Assembly (NCBI GenBank): GCA_035574915.1
Contig: DATLYJ010000087.1
Span: forward strand, 1 to 47,024
Source of the DNA: Dehalococcoidia bacterium
Lineage (GTDB): Bacteria; Chloroflexota; Dehalococcoidia; DSTF01; WHTK01
DNA length: 47,024 bases
Reading direction: 5' to 3'
Positions 7,913 to 19,065 of this stretch are shown here, piece after piece. Every line of letters begins with the position of its first letter. Within the stretch, counting starts at the first letter, position 1. A program made the translations under genes and the position numbers. The notes beneath the pieces are model-generated. The model did not search any database. It was not told where the DNA came from and worked only from the letters and a program-made list of their open reading frames with translations.

Positions 7913-8661
7913 GGCCTTGTGGCCTCCAGCTCTTCGACCAGCGCCGGCAGCTCCTCGAGGCTGGCGATGGCGTAGCCAGCGAAGCGGGAGCGCCGCGTGC
8001 CATCGCGGTCCACCAGGACGGTGTGCGCCCCCGCCTCCGCCGCCCAGGCGAGCGCTTCTGGCGAGTCATCGACTACGACACAGGCGCCCGCTTCCAGGCC
8101 TGCGTAGGCGAAGGCCCTGCCGTAGTAGACGGGACCGGCCTTGAAGGCGTTGACCAGGTCGGGGCCAAACAGGTGCCCGAAGTAATCTCGCAGACCCATG
8201 CCGGTCAGGTAGCCGTGCAGCTCGCGCGACTCTTCGCCCGAAGCCGTATGGAGGGCATGGCCAGATGCCGCCAGGCGCCGGACCGCCGCGGGCGCATCGG
8301 CGAACCCGGAGCGGCAGCGTGAGGTCACGTACTCAGCTGCTGCGATGGCGATCGCCAGCGCTTCCTCCTCGTCCTCCGGCAGGGGTACGCCCACCTCGCC
8401 AGCCATCGCGGCCAGCCAGTCGAGCTGGTAGCGGCGGGACCAGGCGTGATAGGTGTCCACCAGCCCCTTACGGGCCTGATCGGCAAGCAGGCGGTCCCAT
8501 AGCCCCGCCACGAGCTTCGAGTTGGCCATCGACCAGTCGGAGGCGCTGCCGCCGAGGCGGGGCGGAAAGAACTCGCCGACCAGCCGCACCCATTCGTGGT
8601 GTCGTAGCTTGTTGTCGTTCATCACACCGCCGTCGTCGACGAAAACAGCCAGCCGAGGCAT
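7909..8661 (-). CDS. HAD-superfamily hydrolase
   Basis: A haloacid-dehalogenase-like hydrolase of about 250 residues. Motif I is FVDDGGVMND with nucleophile Asp9; the position two residues later is Gly rather than Asp, the D-x-G-G-V variant also seen in some HAD-IA members. Motif II is likely ALHTASGEE, the lysine region VNAFKAGPVYY, and motif IV VVVDDSPEA. An alpha-helical cap lies between about 20 and 130. The ATG at 8661 gives the natural N-terminus; a TTG at 8700 would add 13 residues. The substrate is unknown. A histidinol-phosphatase role is tempting near his genes but unsupported. Confidence 0.8.
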   Translation of the reverse strand: MPRLAVFVDDGGVMNDNKLRHHEWVRLVGEFFPPRLGGSASDWSMANSKLVAGLWDRLLADQARKGLVDTYHAWSRRYQLDWLAAMAGEVGVPLPEDEEEALAIAIAAAEYVTSRCRSGFADAPAAVRRLAASGHALHTASGEESRELHGYLTGMGLRDYFGHLFGPDLVNAFKAGPVYYGRAFAYAGLEAGACVVVDDSPEALAWAAEAGAHTVLVDRDGTRRSRFAGYAIASLEELPALVEELEATRP

Positions 8662-8702
8662 GCAGGCATGTATGCTGCCAGTCTGTTCGCCGCCAGGCAA
8701 GA

Positions 8703-9437
8703 TCAGCGGACGCTGGACGGGAGCGGCCCGGGCCCCGGAAGCCCGTCCGGCTCGGGAGTCTTGCCGGCGAGGACTGCGGCGACGCGGCGGTCGAGGCGCC
8801 GGGCCAACTCGCGGACTTCCGCCCTCACGTCATCGGCCCCGAAGCGCATCACCACGACCTGGCCCACTACGGGGCCTCTCTGGAAGCCGGCCATGGTCAC
8901 GGTCACGGTCGCCGGGCGGCTGAAGCCGAAGGTCTCCGCCTGCGCCAGGAGCCGGACGCTGACGCCGTAGCCCCGCTTGCCGGACGGCACCTCGAATTCC
9001 GCGAAGGAGTGCAGGGTGCCGAGGTCTGTGGTGCCTGAGACCTGGCGCTTCAAGTCCGCGAGGTGATCGGCCAGGTCCCCGGACGCGCCCTCCTCGCTGC
9101 GATACAGGGTCACGGAGCTGCCGAAGGAGAAGGCCCCACGCGCCCGGACGATAGCCTCGTCCGAGGTAAACGAGGCGAGGTATCGGAGCACCTTGCCGAA
9201 GCGCTGGACGTCCTCCGCCTCGTCCGGCGGGTCCGCCGACAAGGCGATGATGGCGACAGCGTCCTGCTCGCCCGCGTCCGGGGCTATCCGGGCCGAGGCA
9301 TACGCCGGGCCGAACTCCGAAAGCGGCAGAGCCATCGCTCGTAGCTGCTCGGGGCTCAGCCGCGCGCCTTCTTCGCCCTGCCAGGGCGAGCATCCAGCAA
9401 CGGCGATCACGGCCAGGAGTAGGACGAGTCGAACCAC
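8703..9437 (-). CDS. Predicted lipoprotein of unknown function
   Basis: From GTG 9437 the product is 244 residues and opens with a lipoprotein signal (VVRLVLLLAVIAVAGC, Cys16 as anchor). The open frame continues upstream to 9632, but that part is charged and lacks signal character. The mature part is mixed alpha/beta without motifs I recognise; it contains an RARGAFSFGSSVTLYRSEEG stretch and a long amphipathic helix near the end (RAEVRELARRLDRRVAAVL). No function can be proposed. A 32-codon frame overlaps its start (9407-9505). It lies 41 bases upstream of the HAD gene. Confidence 0.65.
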   Translation of the reverse strand: MVRLVLLLAVIAVAGCSPWQGEEGARLSPEQLRAMALPLSEFGPAYASARIAPDAGEQDAVAIIALSADPPDEAEDVQRFGKVLRYLASFTSDEAIVRARGAFSFGSSVTLYRSEEGASGDLADHLADLKRQVSGTTDLGTLHSFAEFEVPSGKRGYGVSVRLLAQAETFGFSRPATVTVTMAGFQRGPVVGQVVVMRFGADDVRAEVRELARRLDRRVAAVLAGKTPEPDGLPGPGPLPSSVR

Positions 9438-9505
9438 TTCAAGGGGATCATCGGCAGCGCGAACACCAATGCGATGGTGATGACGTTGGGCGCGGTTCGC
9501 GTCAC
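9407..9505 (-). CDS. Possible small membrane peptide (32 codons)
   Basis: A short frame starting at GTG 9505 encodes a peptide with one hydrophobic segment (NVITIALVFALPMIPL) and a short polar tail. It overlaps the start of the lipoprotein gene by 31 bases in another frame, which could couple their translation. The ribosome-binding site is poor (GGGAG abuts the GTG), and nothing else supports it. It may be chance. Confidence 0.22.
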   Translation of the reverse strand: MTRTAPNVITIALVFALPMIPLKWFDSSYSWP

Positions 9506-9580
9506 TCCCGCCGCGGCGTCTCGCCTGCAGGCCGTTTGTCCGTAGGTGGCCTTCCATTAAGCTCTGGACAGGCCTGCTAA

Positions 9581-11809
<2,229 letters not shown>

Positions 11810-11822
11810 CCTCTCGGGCCCG

Positions 11823-12008
11823 TCAGGCCACGCGCCGCACGCTGCGCGGCACGCGCTGGGCCGCATCTATCGGCGTGCGGCCGGCGCGCCGCCCGCATTG
11901 CAGGCAAACGAACTCCTCGTCGGTCTCGAGCAGGTCCCGGTACAGGTCGCCCCCGCAACGAGGACAGGCGCGCATCAGGAGGTTCGGCCTCCGCACGGTG
12001 CTCTGCAT
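11823..12008 (-). CDS. Small zinc-ribbon protein
   Basis: A 61-residue protein beginning at ATG 12008, preceded by an excellent GGAAGGAG five bases upstream. The frame is open further upstream to 12452, but the ribosome-binding site fixes this start. It contains CPRCGGDLYRD and, 15 residues on, FVCLQCGRR, a two-CxxC zinc ribbon of rubredoxin-like spacing, then a basic tail. Small ribbons of this kind act as nucleic-acid or protein adaptors; the role is unknown. It diverges from the trehalose synthase gene, sharing a 342-bp region rich in inverted repeats. Confidence 0.75.
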   Translation of the reverse strand: MQSTVRRPNLLMRACPRCGGDLYRDLLETDEEFVCLQCGRRAGRTPIDAAQRVPRSVRRVA

Positions 12009-12350
12009 GGTTGCTCCTTCCGTTAGGCGGGAGGTTGTCGTTTCGCGTGTCAACTCATTCTCGCGGGGAATCTCAGGATTCGAATCACTTCTGACGCCGG
12101 CGGTATAACTATTGTCTTTCTCTAACCTGGGAACGTATTCGGCCCGCGATTCGGCCGCGAATCTCCATCCCGTTTGGTCATCGAATCGCGCCCGCTTTCC
12201 ATAACGAATGCCGTCCCTGAACTCACTTCCAAGAGCGCGGCACAAGCGCTGGAATGCATCAGTTTGCAATGCGGAAAGCGCGCCCTGTACGCGCGTTGAT
12301 AGGGGCGCTACAGCATGATGCCAGTCGCGGGCTGAAGACAGGAGGGGAGT
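12009..12350. promoter_or_regulatory. Divergent intergenic region with GATTCG/CGAATC inverted repeats
   Basis: This 342-bp gap holds no gene I can support. It contains GATTCGAATC (12077-12086, a 10-bp palindrome), GATTCG-GCCG-CGAATC (12148-12163) and CGAATCGCG (12182-12190), the last an exact inverted repeat of CGCGATTCG (12145-12153). A plus-strand TATAAC (12104-12109) may be a -10 box for the synthase gene. The cluster looks like an operator. Confidence 0.45.
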
Positions 12351-13898
12351 ATGAAAGGCGTCTCGATCGGTGCAGCCGGCGTCACCCAGGAGTGTGTCAG
12401 GCAGCGGCCTCAACGCATCCTGATGGTCAGCAACCGTGCCCCCATCGTGCACGAGCGCGACACTGCCGGCGCCCTTGTCCGGCGGGCAACGGACGGCGGC
12501 GTGGCTACTGCCCTCTCTGCTGTGGCCGAGGCCGTAGACGTCGACTGGCTCGCCTGCGCGGGCAGCGAGGAAGACGCCGCCCTCGCACTCCGCGGCCAGC
12601 GGGTAAAGCTCGGGAATGCCAGCCGCCTCTCATACGTGGCGCCGCCGGCGCAGGCCTATGAGCTCTTCTACAACGCCTTCTGCAATCCTCTGCTCTGGTT
12701 TCTCCAGCACGGGATCTGGGACCAGTTGCAGGGCAAGAACACGGGCCTGAAGGCCCTGCACGCCTGGCAGCTCGGCTATCTGCCCGTCAACCAGCTTGTC
12801 GCGGAGCGCGTCGCTGAAGCCCTGCGCCGCCGCGTAGACAGGGTCATGTTCCACGACTACCACTTCTACGTCGCGCCGCTCTTCGTGCGGAACCTTCAGC
12901 CCAGGGCGTTCCTTCAGCACTTCGTGCACGTCCCCTGGCCCGACCCGGCGGAGTGGATGCGGCTGCCGCGCAAGATCCCGGACTCGATTTGCCGCGGCCT
13001 CCTCGCCAACGACCGCGTGGTCTTTCAGACCCCCGAGAACGTCGAGAACTTCCTCGCGACCTGCGACGAGCTCCTTCCAGACTTCCGCGTCGACTTCCGC
13101 AGGGGGGTGGTGAAGGGCAAGGAACGTGAAACGCGCGTCTGGGCGAACCCGATATCCGTCGACGCCGTGGACCTGCACCGGCGCCTCTTCTCGCCAGCGG
13201 CGCAGTGCGCTGCCGCGGCGCTCCTGCCCGAACTCGGGCCAAAGACGATCGTCCGTGTAGACCGCCTGGACCCGGCGAAGAACATCGTCGCCGGGTTCGA
13301 GGCGTTTGGCCACTTGCTCCAACGCCATCCCGAGTACCGCGGCCGCGTGCGCTTTCTTGCTTTCCTTCAGCCTTCGCGGGCCTCAATTCCGGAATACGCG
13401 GGCTACACCGCCCGGGTGGTCGCCGAAGCGGAAGAAGTCAACGCTACATTCGGCACGCCTTCATGGCAGCCGGTCAGGCTGTTCATCGGGCAGGACCGCC
13501 TGCGCGCCCTCACCGCCTTGCGCTTCTACGATGTCCTGCTGGTCAACTCGCTCGCCGACGGCATGAACCTCGTGTCAAAGGAGGGCGCGGTGCTGAACGA
13601 ACGCGACGGAGTGCTGGTGCTATCTCGCAGCGCCGGCTCCTACCGTGATCTAGCGCCGGGCGCGCTGGGGGTCGAACCAGGGGACGTCGCGGGGACTGCG
13701 GCAGCCCTAAACGAGGCCCTCGGCATGGACGCCGACGAACGGCGGCGGAGAGCGGATGCCCTGCGGGGCGTTGTCCTCGACCACCAGCTGAGCGGCTGGC
13801 TCAAGCGACAACTAGAAGACCTCGGCGTGCAGGACGAAGGTCAGGAGGACTCTCTGGCGCTTCACGGCACGCCGCGCCGCTTTACTCTCGCGGGCTAG
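12351..13898 (+). CDS. Trehalose-6-phosphate synthase-like GT20 glycosyltransferase
   Basis: A 515-residue retaining glycosyltransferase of family GT20, which joins a sugar nucleotide to a sugar or glycerol phosphate, giving trehalose 6-phosphate or glucosylglycerol phosphate. Visible motifs: SNRAPIVHE near 27-35 followed by DGGVATAL, FHDYHFYVAPLF, HFVHVPWPDPAEWMRLP, the donor-binding Arg and Lys of VDRLDPAKNI, and DGMNLVSKE. ACAGGAGGGG precedes the ATG. The HVPWP variant differs from HIPFP of OtsA, so acceptor specificity is open. No trehalose-phosphatase (OtsB) is adjacent. It converges on the PRC-barrel gene with seven bases between. Confidence 0.85.
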   Translation: MKGVSIGAAGVTQECVRQRPQRILMVSNRAPIVHERDTAGALVRRATDGGVATALSAVAEAVDVDWLACAGSEEDAALALRGQRVKLGNASRLSYVAPPAQAYELFYNAFCNPLLWFLQHGIWDQLQGKNTGLKALHAWQLGYLPVNQLVAERVAEALRRRVDRVMFHDYHFYVAPLFVRNLQPRAFLQHFVHVPWPDPAEWMRLPRKIPDSICRGLLANDRVVFQTPENVENFLATCDELLPDFRVDFRRGVVKGKERETRVWANPISVDAVDLHRRLFSPAAQCAAAALLPELGPKTIVRVDRLDPAKNIVAGFEAFGHLLQRHPEYRGRVRFLAFLQPSRASIPEYAGYTARVVAEAEEVNATFGTPSWQPVRLFIGQDRLRALTALRFYDVLLVNSLADGMNLVSKEGAVLNERDGVLVLSRSAGSYRDLAPGALGVEPGDVAGTAAALNEALGMDADERRRRADALRGVVLDHQLSGWLKRQLEDLGVQDEGQEDSLALHGTPRRFTLAG

Positions 13899-13905
13899 AT
13901 GGGGC

Positions 13906-14703
13906 CTATTCCCGCCGCGGCGAGGGTTCGCGCCAGTACTCCGGCAGCCCGTAGTGGGCGTGCAACCTCTCCTCGTACTCCCTGTCCAGACGCAGGTCCG
14001 GGGTGTACACGGGCGCGGCCTCGATCTTGGCCCGCGGCAGGTCCACGTGGACCTTACGGTCCGCCCAGCTTACGTACTCGATCCAGGGGACGCCGACCAG
14101 GTATTTCTGACCGCTCTGGAGGAACCCACCGCTATCGAGCACCAGGTAGCGGATCAGCCACGCCTCGTCATCGATAAGGAAGTCATCGACGCTTCCGAAG
14201 CTGTCGTCCGTTGCGCCGATCTTGTAACCGGCCACTTCTCGGGCGCTGTGAAGGTTCGGGTCGCCCTGAGAGGCCACATCCGCTGGCGTACCCGGCAGCG
14301 CCTCCGGCTCCGCCTTGCCCTCGAGGTACGCTTCAGGGGCGACGCCGACATAAGCTCCTGTGCCGATCAGGCCTCCGCCACCCCAGTAGTAGGGCCAGCG
14401 GTAGTAGTCGTGGTAGGCGATCTCGGCCTGACGGGACACGGGCCTGTCGGTGTCGATATCCGGGCTGTCCTTCACCTGCTGCTTCGTCAGCTGCACGTCA
14501 AGGGTTCGGCATTCCCAATCCAGGCCGCGCACGGCCACCGGGGCGATGAGGACCTTGCGTCCCAGGAGCCATGGTCCCGTGTCGATCACGAAGTAGCGCA
14601 CCGTCCACTGCTCCGCGTCGAAGAACACATCGCGGACCTTGCCGATCTCGCCGTCTGTTGCCTGAATGGCTATGCCCTGCGTGTCCTTGAAGCTGCGCAG
14701 CAT
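13906..14703 (-). CDS. Protein with two PRC-barrel domains
   Basis: A 265-residue soluble protein. The first PRC-barrel (about 1-70) opens MLRSFKDTQGIAIQATDGEI and contains GKVRDVFFDAEQWTVRYFVI; the second (about 155-225) repeats the pattern as GYKIGATDDSFGSVDDFLID with WLIRYLVLDSGG. They are joined by a Tyr/Trp/Gly-rich linker (YYRWPYYWGGGG). Such proteins are common in bacteria and often stress-linked; no molecular role is established. GGGAGGTGG seven bases before the ATG is a strong ribosome-binding site. Confidence 0.82.
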   Translation of the reverse strand: MLRSFKDTQGIAIQATDGEIGKVRDVFFDAEQWTVRYFVIDTGPWLLGRKVLIAPVAVRGLDWECRTLDVQLTKQQVKDSPDIDTDRPVSRQAEIAYHDYYRWPYYWGGGGLIGTGAYVGVAPEAYLEGKAEPEALPGTPADVASQGDPNLHSAREVAGYKIGATDDSFGSVDDFLIDDEAWLIRYLVLDSGGFLQSGQKYLVGVPWIEYVSWADRKVHVDLPRAKIEAAPVYTPDLRLDREYEERLHAHYGLPEYWREPSPRRE

Positions 14704-14863
14704 GGGCCACCTCCCTGCGGGTTCTCGACTCGACTATCGAGCACGCCGCGTAACAGGCGCCGGAAGGGAGGCCGCGGCGCCGTTTCAGCGCCGTCTAATG
14801 GCTAATGGCTAAAGGAGCGGCGCCACCTTCATACCGGGGAGGAGGGGGCGAGAAGGCGCGCGT

Positions 14864-16402
14864 CTAGGGCAGCGCAGAGCCTGCCGCCGATACCGGCGCG
14901 GCGCGGATGAACCCGCGGCCGGTATAGAAGAGGACCACGTCCTTGCCGCTCCGGCCCGGCGCGGCGCCGTCCACCTGGCCGCGGGCCACGTTCACCACGC
15001 GCACTTCCCGGTCGCGATAGATGGTCTTCGCGACGGCGTCCGGCCAGATATAGAACGTGTTCCAGATACCGTAGTAGATCACGATGCGAGCGCCGGGCGG
15101 GACTTCTGGCGCGGCCTCCTTGAGGCCCCGCGCCAGGATGCGGTAAGTCTCGGTATCGCGCGCAAAGGCGCGGTCGCGCTCCTGCGTGATGGAGGCGCCA
15201 ACGCTGGCGAGAAACACCAGGACCACGGCGGTCGCCGCGACCACAACGGACGAAGCGGGGAGGTTGCGGGCAACGAGGGTGCCGGGAAGGGTCCCCTTCA
15301 AGACCTCCACGCCCCGCACCGTAGCCCAGGCGACGATGATGGCAAACGGCACCGCCGCGAGATAGAGATAGCGCGCAGGCGCCAGCGGCGCGGTCCAGAG
15401 AGTGAAGGGCGCCAGGCCAAGGAGCACCCAGACCACGAGAAAGCGCAGCCTGTTGGTGCCGGTGATGAGCGCAATGCCGAAAACGCCCAGAGCAACCGCG
15501 CCGGCCGCCCACTGGTCAGGCGTGATCTGCCCGAACCCGATGCCGTCCTTCGCCGGCCAGACCAGCTTCGAGGTCAGCGCCCACAGATGCTCAGGCATCT
15601 GCGGCCCGAACTGGATCCGTTCGAACCCCGGGTCATTCTTCGTACCGATGAACTGTAGGGGCGTCAGGAGCAGCAGGAGCAGGACGTAAGGCAGGCCTCG
15701 CAGGAGCGCCCTCTTGATCCTGCCGCCAGCTTCTCCGTCAAAGGCTAAGCCGTATAGCGGCGCGAGGGGAGCGAGGGCGAGAGCGACCTCATCCGAGAGG
15801 CCGGCGAGTACGAAGAGGAGGAAGGAGGCCGCCTCGAGCCTCCAGCTCTTTCCCGCCATCGCGCGCTGCAGCACGACCAGCGATGCCAGAGCGAACAGCA
15901 CCGCCATCAGGCGCGGCGCGTTCGTAATCCAGGAGACGCTGACAACGTGGTTCGGGAACAGCGTGAGGAAGGCACAGGCGACGAGCGCTACGCCACGCCC
16001 GAAGCCGGCCTGCAGGCAGAAAGCATAGAGGAGGATGAGCGTCGCGACGAAGAAGGAGAGGCTAGCCACGTGGTAGGCGACCTCGTTCAGGCCGAAGCTC
16101 TCCCACATCACCAGGTAGTAGACCTCGCCCAGCGGCCGCCAGTAGACGTTCGTGTCCTGGAAGGTCAGCACCTCACCGAGGTGCTGCAGCGTCGGCACCG
16201 TGGCGAGGTCGATGAAGGCCAGGTAGTCGTCCCCGTGGAAGTAGTCGTCCAGAGTGGGCAGATTGACGCCCACGGCTATGAGACAGACGGCGAGCAAGGG
16301 CATGTGGCCGGCAAGCCGTCGCAACGACGCGAAACTGCCCCGGCGCAATCCGAGCGCCGAGGCAGTCCGTGTTGGCGCTATGGCCGTGGTGCTCAACCTC
16401 AC
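14864..16402 (-). CDS. Polytopic membrane protein, GT-C glycosyltransferase-like
   Basis: A roughly 512-residue protein with about ten hydrophobic helices and a soluble C-terminal part of about 90 residues. The first extracytoplasmic loop carries HGDDYLAF (about 57-64) and YWRPLGEVYY, resembling the acidic catalytic loop of lipid-phosphate-sugar-dependent GT-C transferases. The WTAPLAPARYLYLAAVPFA segment is typical of these proteins. GTG 16402 lies directly on GGAGAAGGAG, so the TTG at 16396 may be the true start. It ends a minus-strand run after clpC, 68 bases downstream. Assignment is to fold class only. Confidence 0.6.
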   Translation of the reverse strand: MRLSTTAIAPTRTASALGLRRGSFASLRRLAGHMPLLAVCLIAVGVNLPTLDDYFHGDDYLAFIDLATVPTLQHLGEVLTFQDTNVYWRPLGEVYYLVMWESFGLNEVAYHVASLSFFVATLILLYAFCLQAGFGRGVALVACAFLTLFPNHVVSVSWITNAPRLMAVLFALASLVVLQRAMAGKSWRLEAASFLLFVLAGLSDEVALALAPLAPLYGLAFDGEAGGRIKRALLRGLPYVLLLLLLTPLQFIGTKNDPGFERIQFGPQMPEHLWALTSKLVWPAKDGIGFGQITPDQWAAGAVALGVFGIALITGTNRLRFLVVWVLLGLAPFTLWTAPLAPARYLYLAAVPFAIIVAWATVRGVEVLKGTLPGTLVARNLPASSVVVAATAVVLVFLASVGASITQERDRAFARDTETYRILARGLKEAAPEVPPGARIVIYYGIWNTFYIWPDAVAKTIYRDREVRVVNVARGQVDGAAPGRSGKDVVLFYTGRGFIRAAPVSAAGSALP

Positions 16403-16470
16403 TCCTTCTCCGTACAGCGGGCTTGCCCCGAGCCCGGCCGGAGTAGTGTTGGGCTAGCCACTATCGCACG

Positions 16471-18945
16471 CTAGGTGCTGGAGGCGAGTGCCGGAGCCTC
16501 CTGCTTGGTAAGTACGACCTCCCCGGCGTCCGATACGTCGATCAGGACCGTGTCGCCGGGCCCGAAGCGCCCTTCGAGCAGCGCCTCGGACAGGCGGTCC
16601 TCGATCTCGTTCTGGATCACGCGGCGCAGCGGCCGGGCGCCGAAGACCGGGTCGTAGCCCTTCTCGCCGAGCCAGTCGCGCGCCCTGTCCGTCGCCTCCA
16701 TGCTGATGCCCTTGACCAGGAGGTTCTTGGACACCTCGCGCAGCTGGAGGTCGACGATCGAGCGGATGTGCTCCCGCGCCAGGGCGTGGAACACGATCTG
16801 GGCGTCGATCCGGTTGAGGAACTCGGGCCGGAAGACGCGCTTCAGCTCGTCCGTCACCTTCTCCTTCATGCGCTTGTACTGCTGCTCCGCCGTCTTCGCC
16901 TCCTCAGTCTTGACCGAGAAGCCCAGGGCGCTCTCGCGGCGGATGAGGTCAGAGCCGACGTTCGAGGTCATGATGATGATCGTATTGCGGAAGTCCACTT
17001 TGCGGCCCTTCGCGTCGGTCAGCGAGCCATCATCGAAGACCTGCAGCAGCATGTTGAACACGTCCGGGTGAGCCTTCTCGATCTCGTCGAGCAGGATCAG
17101 GCAGTAGGACTTGCGCCGGACGGTGTCCGTCAGCTGGCCGCCGTCGTCGTAGCCGATGTAGCCCGGAGGGGCGCCGACCAGCCGCGACACGTTGTGCTTC
17201 TCCATGAACTCGGACATGTCGAGCCGCACCATCGCGTCCTGGCTGCCGAACATGAACTCGGCCAGCACCTTCGGCAGGTAGGTCTTGCCCACACCCGTAG
17301 GCCCGAGGAACAGGAAGACGCCGATAGGCCGCCTTGGGTCCTTGAGGCCCGCGCGCGAGCGGCGGACGGCCTTGGTGATGGCCGTGATCGCCTCGTCCTG
17401 GCCGACCACCTTGGCGCGCAGCGCGTCCTCCATCTGGAGCAGGCGTTGCGACTCCTCGCTGGCGATGCGCGTGACGGGGATGCCCGTCCACATCGCCACA
17501 ACTTCGGCGATGTCTTCCTCGGTGACCTCGGGAAGGACGGACCCGCGCTCGACGTCCAGGCCCTCTTCCATCTTCTCGATGCGGTCCTGGAGCTTCAGTT
17601 CACGGTCGCGCAGCTCCGCGGCGAACTCGTACTGCTGCGCGGCGATCGCCTGGTCCTTCTCGCGTCGCAGGCTCTCCAGGCCGCGCACCGCCTCCTGCAG
17701 GGAGGGCGGGGTCGCGCTCTTGCGGATGCGGACGTGCGACGCTGCCTCGTCGACGAGGTCGATGGCCTTGTCAGGGAGGAAGCGGTCGGAGACATAGCGC
17801 GCGGCCAGCTCGGCAGCGGCCTTCAACGCCTCGTCCGTGATCTTCAGCTTGTGGTGCTCCTCGTACCGCTCGCGGATGCCCTTGAGGATCTCGATGGTCT
17901 CCTCGACCGTGGGCTCTTCGACGAGGATGGGTTGCAGGCGCCGCTCGAGCGCCGAGTCGCGCTCGATGTGCTTGCGATAGTCGTCGTTCGTCGTGGCCCC
18001 GATGCACTGCAACTCGCCCCGGGCGAGCGACGGCTTCAGTATGTTGGCGGCGTCGACCGCACCTTCAGCAGCGCCGGCCCCGACGAGCATGTGCATCTCG
18101 TCGATGAAGAGGACACAATTGCCGGAGGTCTTGATCTCGTCGATCACCTTCTTCAGGCGCTCTTCGAACTCACCGCGATACTTCGTGCCCGCGACGAGCG
18201 AGCCGATGTCGAGAGTGAGCAAGCGCTTTCCCTGCAGGGTCTCCGGCACGTCGCCGGCCACGATGCGGTGCGCCAGACCTTCGACGATCGCCGTCTTGCC
18301 GACACCGGGCTCGCCGATGAGGATCGGGTTGTTCTTCTGCCGGCGCGAAAGGATCTGGATCAGGCGCTGGATCTCGCGGTCTCGGCCCACGACGGGGTCA
18401 AGCTTGCCGGCCCGCGCCATCGCTGTCAGGTCGATGCCCAGCTGGTCGACCGTTGGCGTGCGCGTGCTGGCGCGGCCACCAGCAGGCGTGCTCTGCGGCA
18501 TGCTCTGGGAAAGGATGCGAGTCGTCTCAGTGCGCACGCGCTCCAGGCTGACGCCGAGCGACTCCAGCACCCCGAAGGCGATGCCCTCGCCCTCGCGGAC
18601 CAGGCCCAGCAGCAGGTGCTCTGTGCCGATGTAGCTGTGGTTGAGCCGGCGCGCTTCTTCGACGGCCAGCTCGATCACCTTCTTGGCGCGAGGCGTGAGC
18701 CCGATCTCCGTGTTGACCTGCTTCTCGCCGCGGCCAATGATGAACTCCACGGCGGAGCGGACCTTGCTCAGCTCGACGCCAAGGTTGTTGAGTACCTTTG
18801 CTGCTACGCCATCCCCCTCGCGAACAAGCCCGAGGAGGAGGTGTTCAGTCCCGATGAAGTTGTGATTGAACCGCTGGGCCTCTTCCTGGGCCAGCGTCAG
18901 TACGCGGCGCGCTCTCTCTGTGAACTTGTCGAATCGGTCTGCCAT
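16471..18945 (-). CDS. clpC: ATP-dependent Clp protease ATPase ClpC
   Basis: An 824-residue HSP100 unfoldase feeding ClpP, involved in stress proteolysis. Order: two Clp-N repeats ([20 protein letters not shown], then [18 protein letters not shown]), first AAA+ with Walker A GEPGVGKT at 211-218, a UVR/M-domain coiled coil around 420-470 ([20 protein letters not shown]), and second AAA+ with GPTGVGKT at 548-555, ending in ClpB-D2-type C-terminal sequence. The segment after the second Walker A reads [12 protein letters not shown] rather than the common ELARALAE. No ctsR or mcsAB is adjacent, so heat control may differ from Bacillus. It follows rpsA after a 120-bp gap with a possible own promoter. 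Confidence 0.96.
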   Translation of the reverse strand: MADRFDKFTERARRVLTLAQEEAQRFNHNFIGTEHLLLGLVREGDGVAAKVLNNLGVELSKVRSAVEFIIGRGEKQVNTEIGLTPRAKKVIELAVEEARRLNHSYIGTEHLLLGLVREGEGIAFGVLESLGVSLERVRTETTRILSQSMPQSTPAGGRASTRTPTVDQLGIDLTAMARAGKLDPVVGRDREIQRLIQILSRRQKNNPILIGEPGVGKTAIVEGLAHRIVAGDVPETLQGKRLLTLDIGSLVAGTKYRGEFEERLKKVIDEIKTSGNCVLFIDEMHMLVGAGAAEGAVDAANILKPSLARGELQCIGATTNDDYRKHIERDSALERRLQPILVEEPTVEETIEILKGIRERYEEHHKLKITDEALKAAAELAARYVSDRFLPDKAIDLVDEAASHVRIRKSATPPSLQEAVRGLESLRREKDQAIAAQQYEFAAELRDRELKLQDRIEKMEEGLDVERGSVLPEVTEEDIAEVVAMWTGIPVTRIASEESQRLLQMEDALRAKVVGQDEAITAITKAVRRSRAGLKDPRRPIGVFLFLGPTGVGKTYLPKVLAEFMFGSQDAMVRLDMSEFMEKHNVSRLVGAPPGYIGYDDGGQLTDTVRRKSYCLILLDEIEKAHPDVFNMLLQVFDDGSLTDAKGRKVDFRNTIIIMTSNVGSDLIRRESALGFSVKTEEAKTAEQQYKRMKEKVTDELKRVFRPEFLNRIDAQIVFHALAREHIRSIVDLQLREVSKNLLVKGISMEATDRARDWLGEKGYDPVFGARPLRRVIQNEIEDRLSEALLEGRFGPGDTVLIDVSDAGEVVLTKQEAPALASST

Positions 18946-18974
18946 AACGCTGCTAGCGCCCCCTTGCTGAATTC

Positions 18975-19004
18975 AGGTTAGCACGGGACAAATAGCTAGT
19001 CCAA
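18975..19004 (-). promoter_or_regulatory. Possible clpC promoter
   Basis: The minus strand reads TTGGAC, 18 bases, TAACCT (19004 to 18975), a fair -35/-10 pair 30 bases before the clpC ATG. Neither a CIRCE nor an HspR inverted repeat is present in the gap. Confidence 0.3.
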
Positions 19005-19065
19005 CCTGGGACAGACCCCGTTCGTTAAGCCTGCGTTTCCTCCAACCGCACTCTGAACGAGCCGC

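Noticed and set aside
12070-12095. GGATTCGAATC as a tRNA T-loop
   Set aside because: It resembles the GGTTCGAATCC arm, but the flanks do not form a 5-bp T stem, and no acceptor, D or anticodon arm can be built on either strand.
16768-18981. A 737-codon frame antisense to clpC
   Set aside because: Shadow of clpC: composition is Leu/Arg/Asp-biased, there are no domains, and the opposite strand encodes full ClpC.
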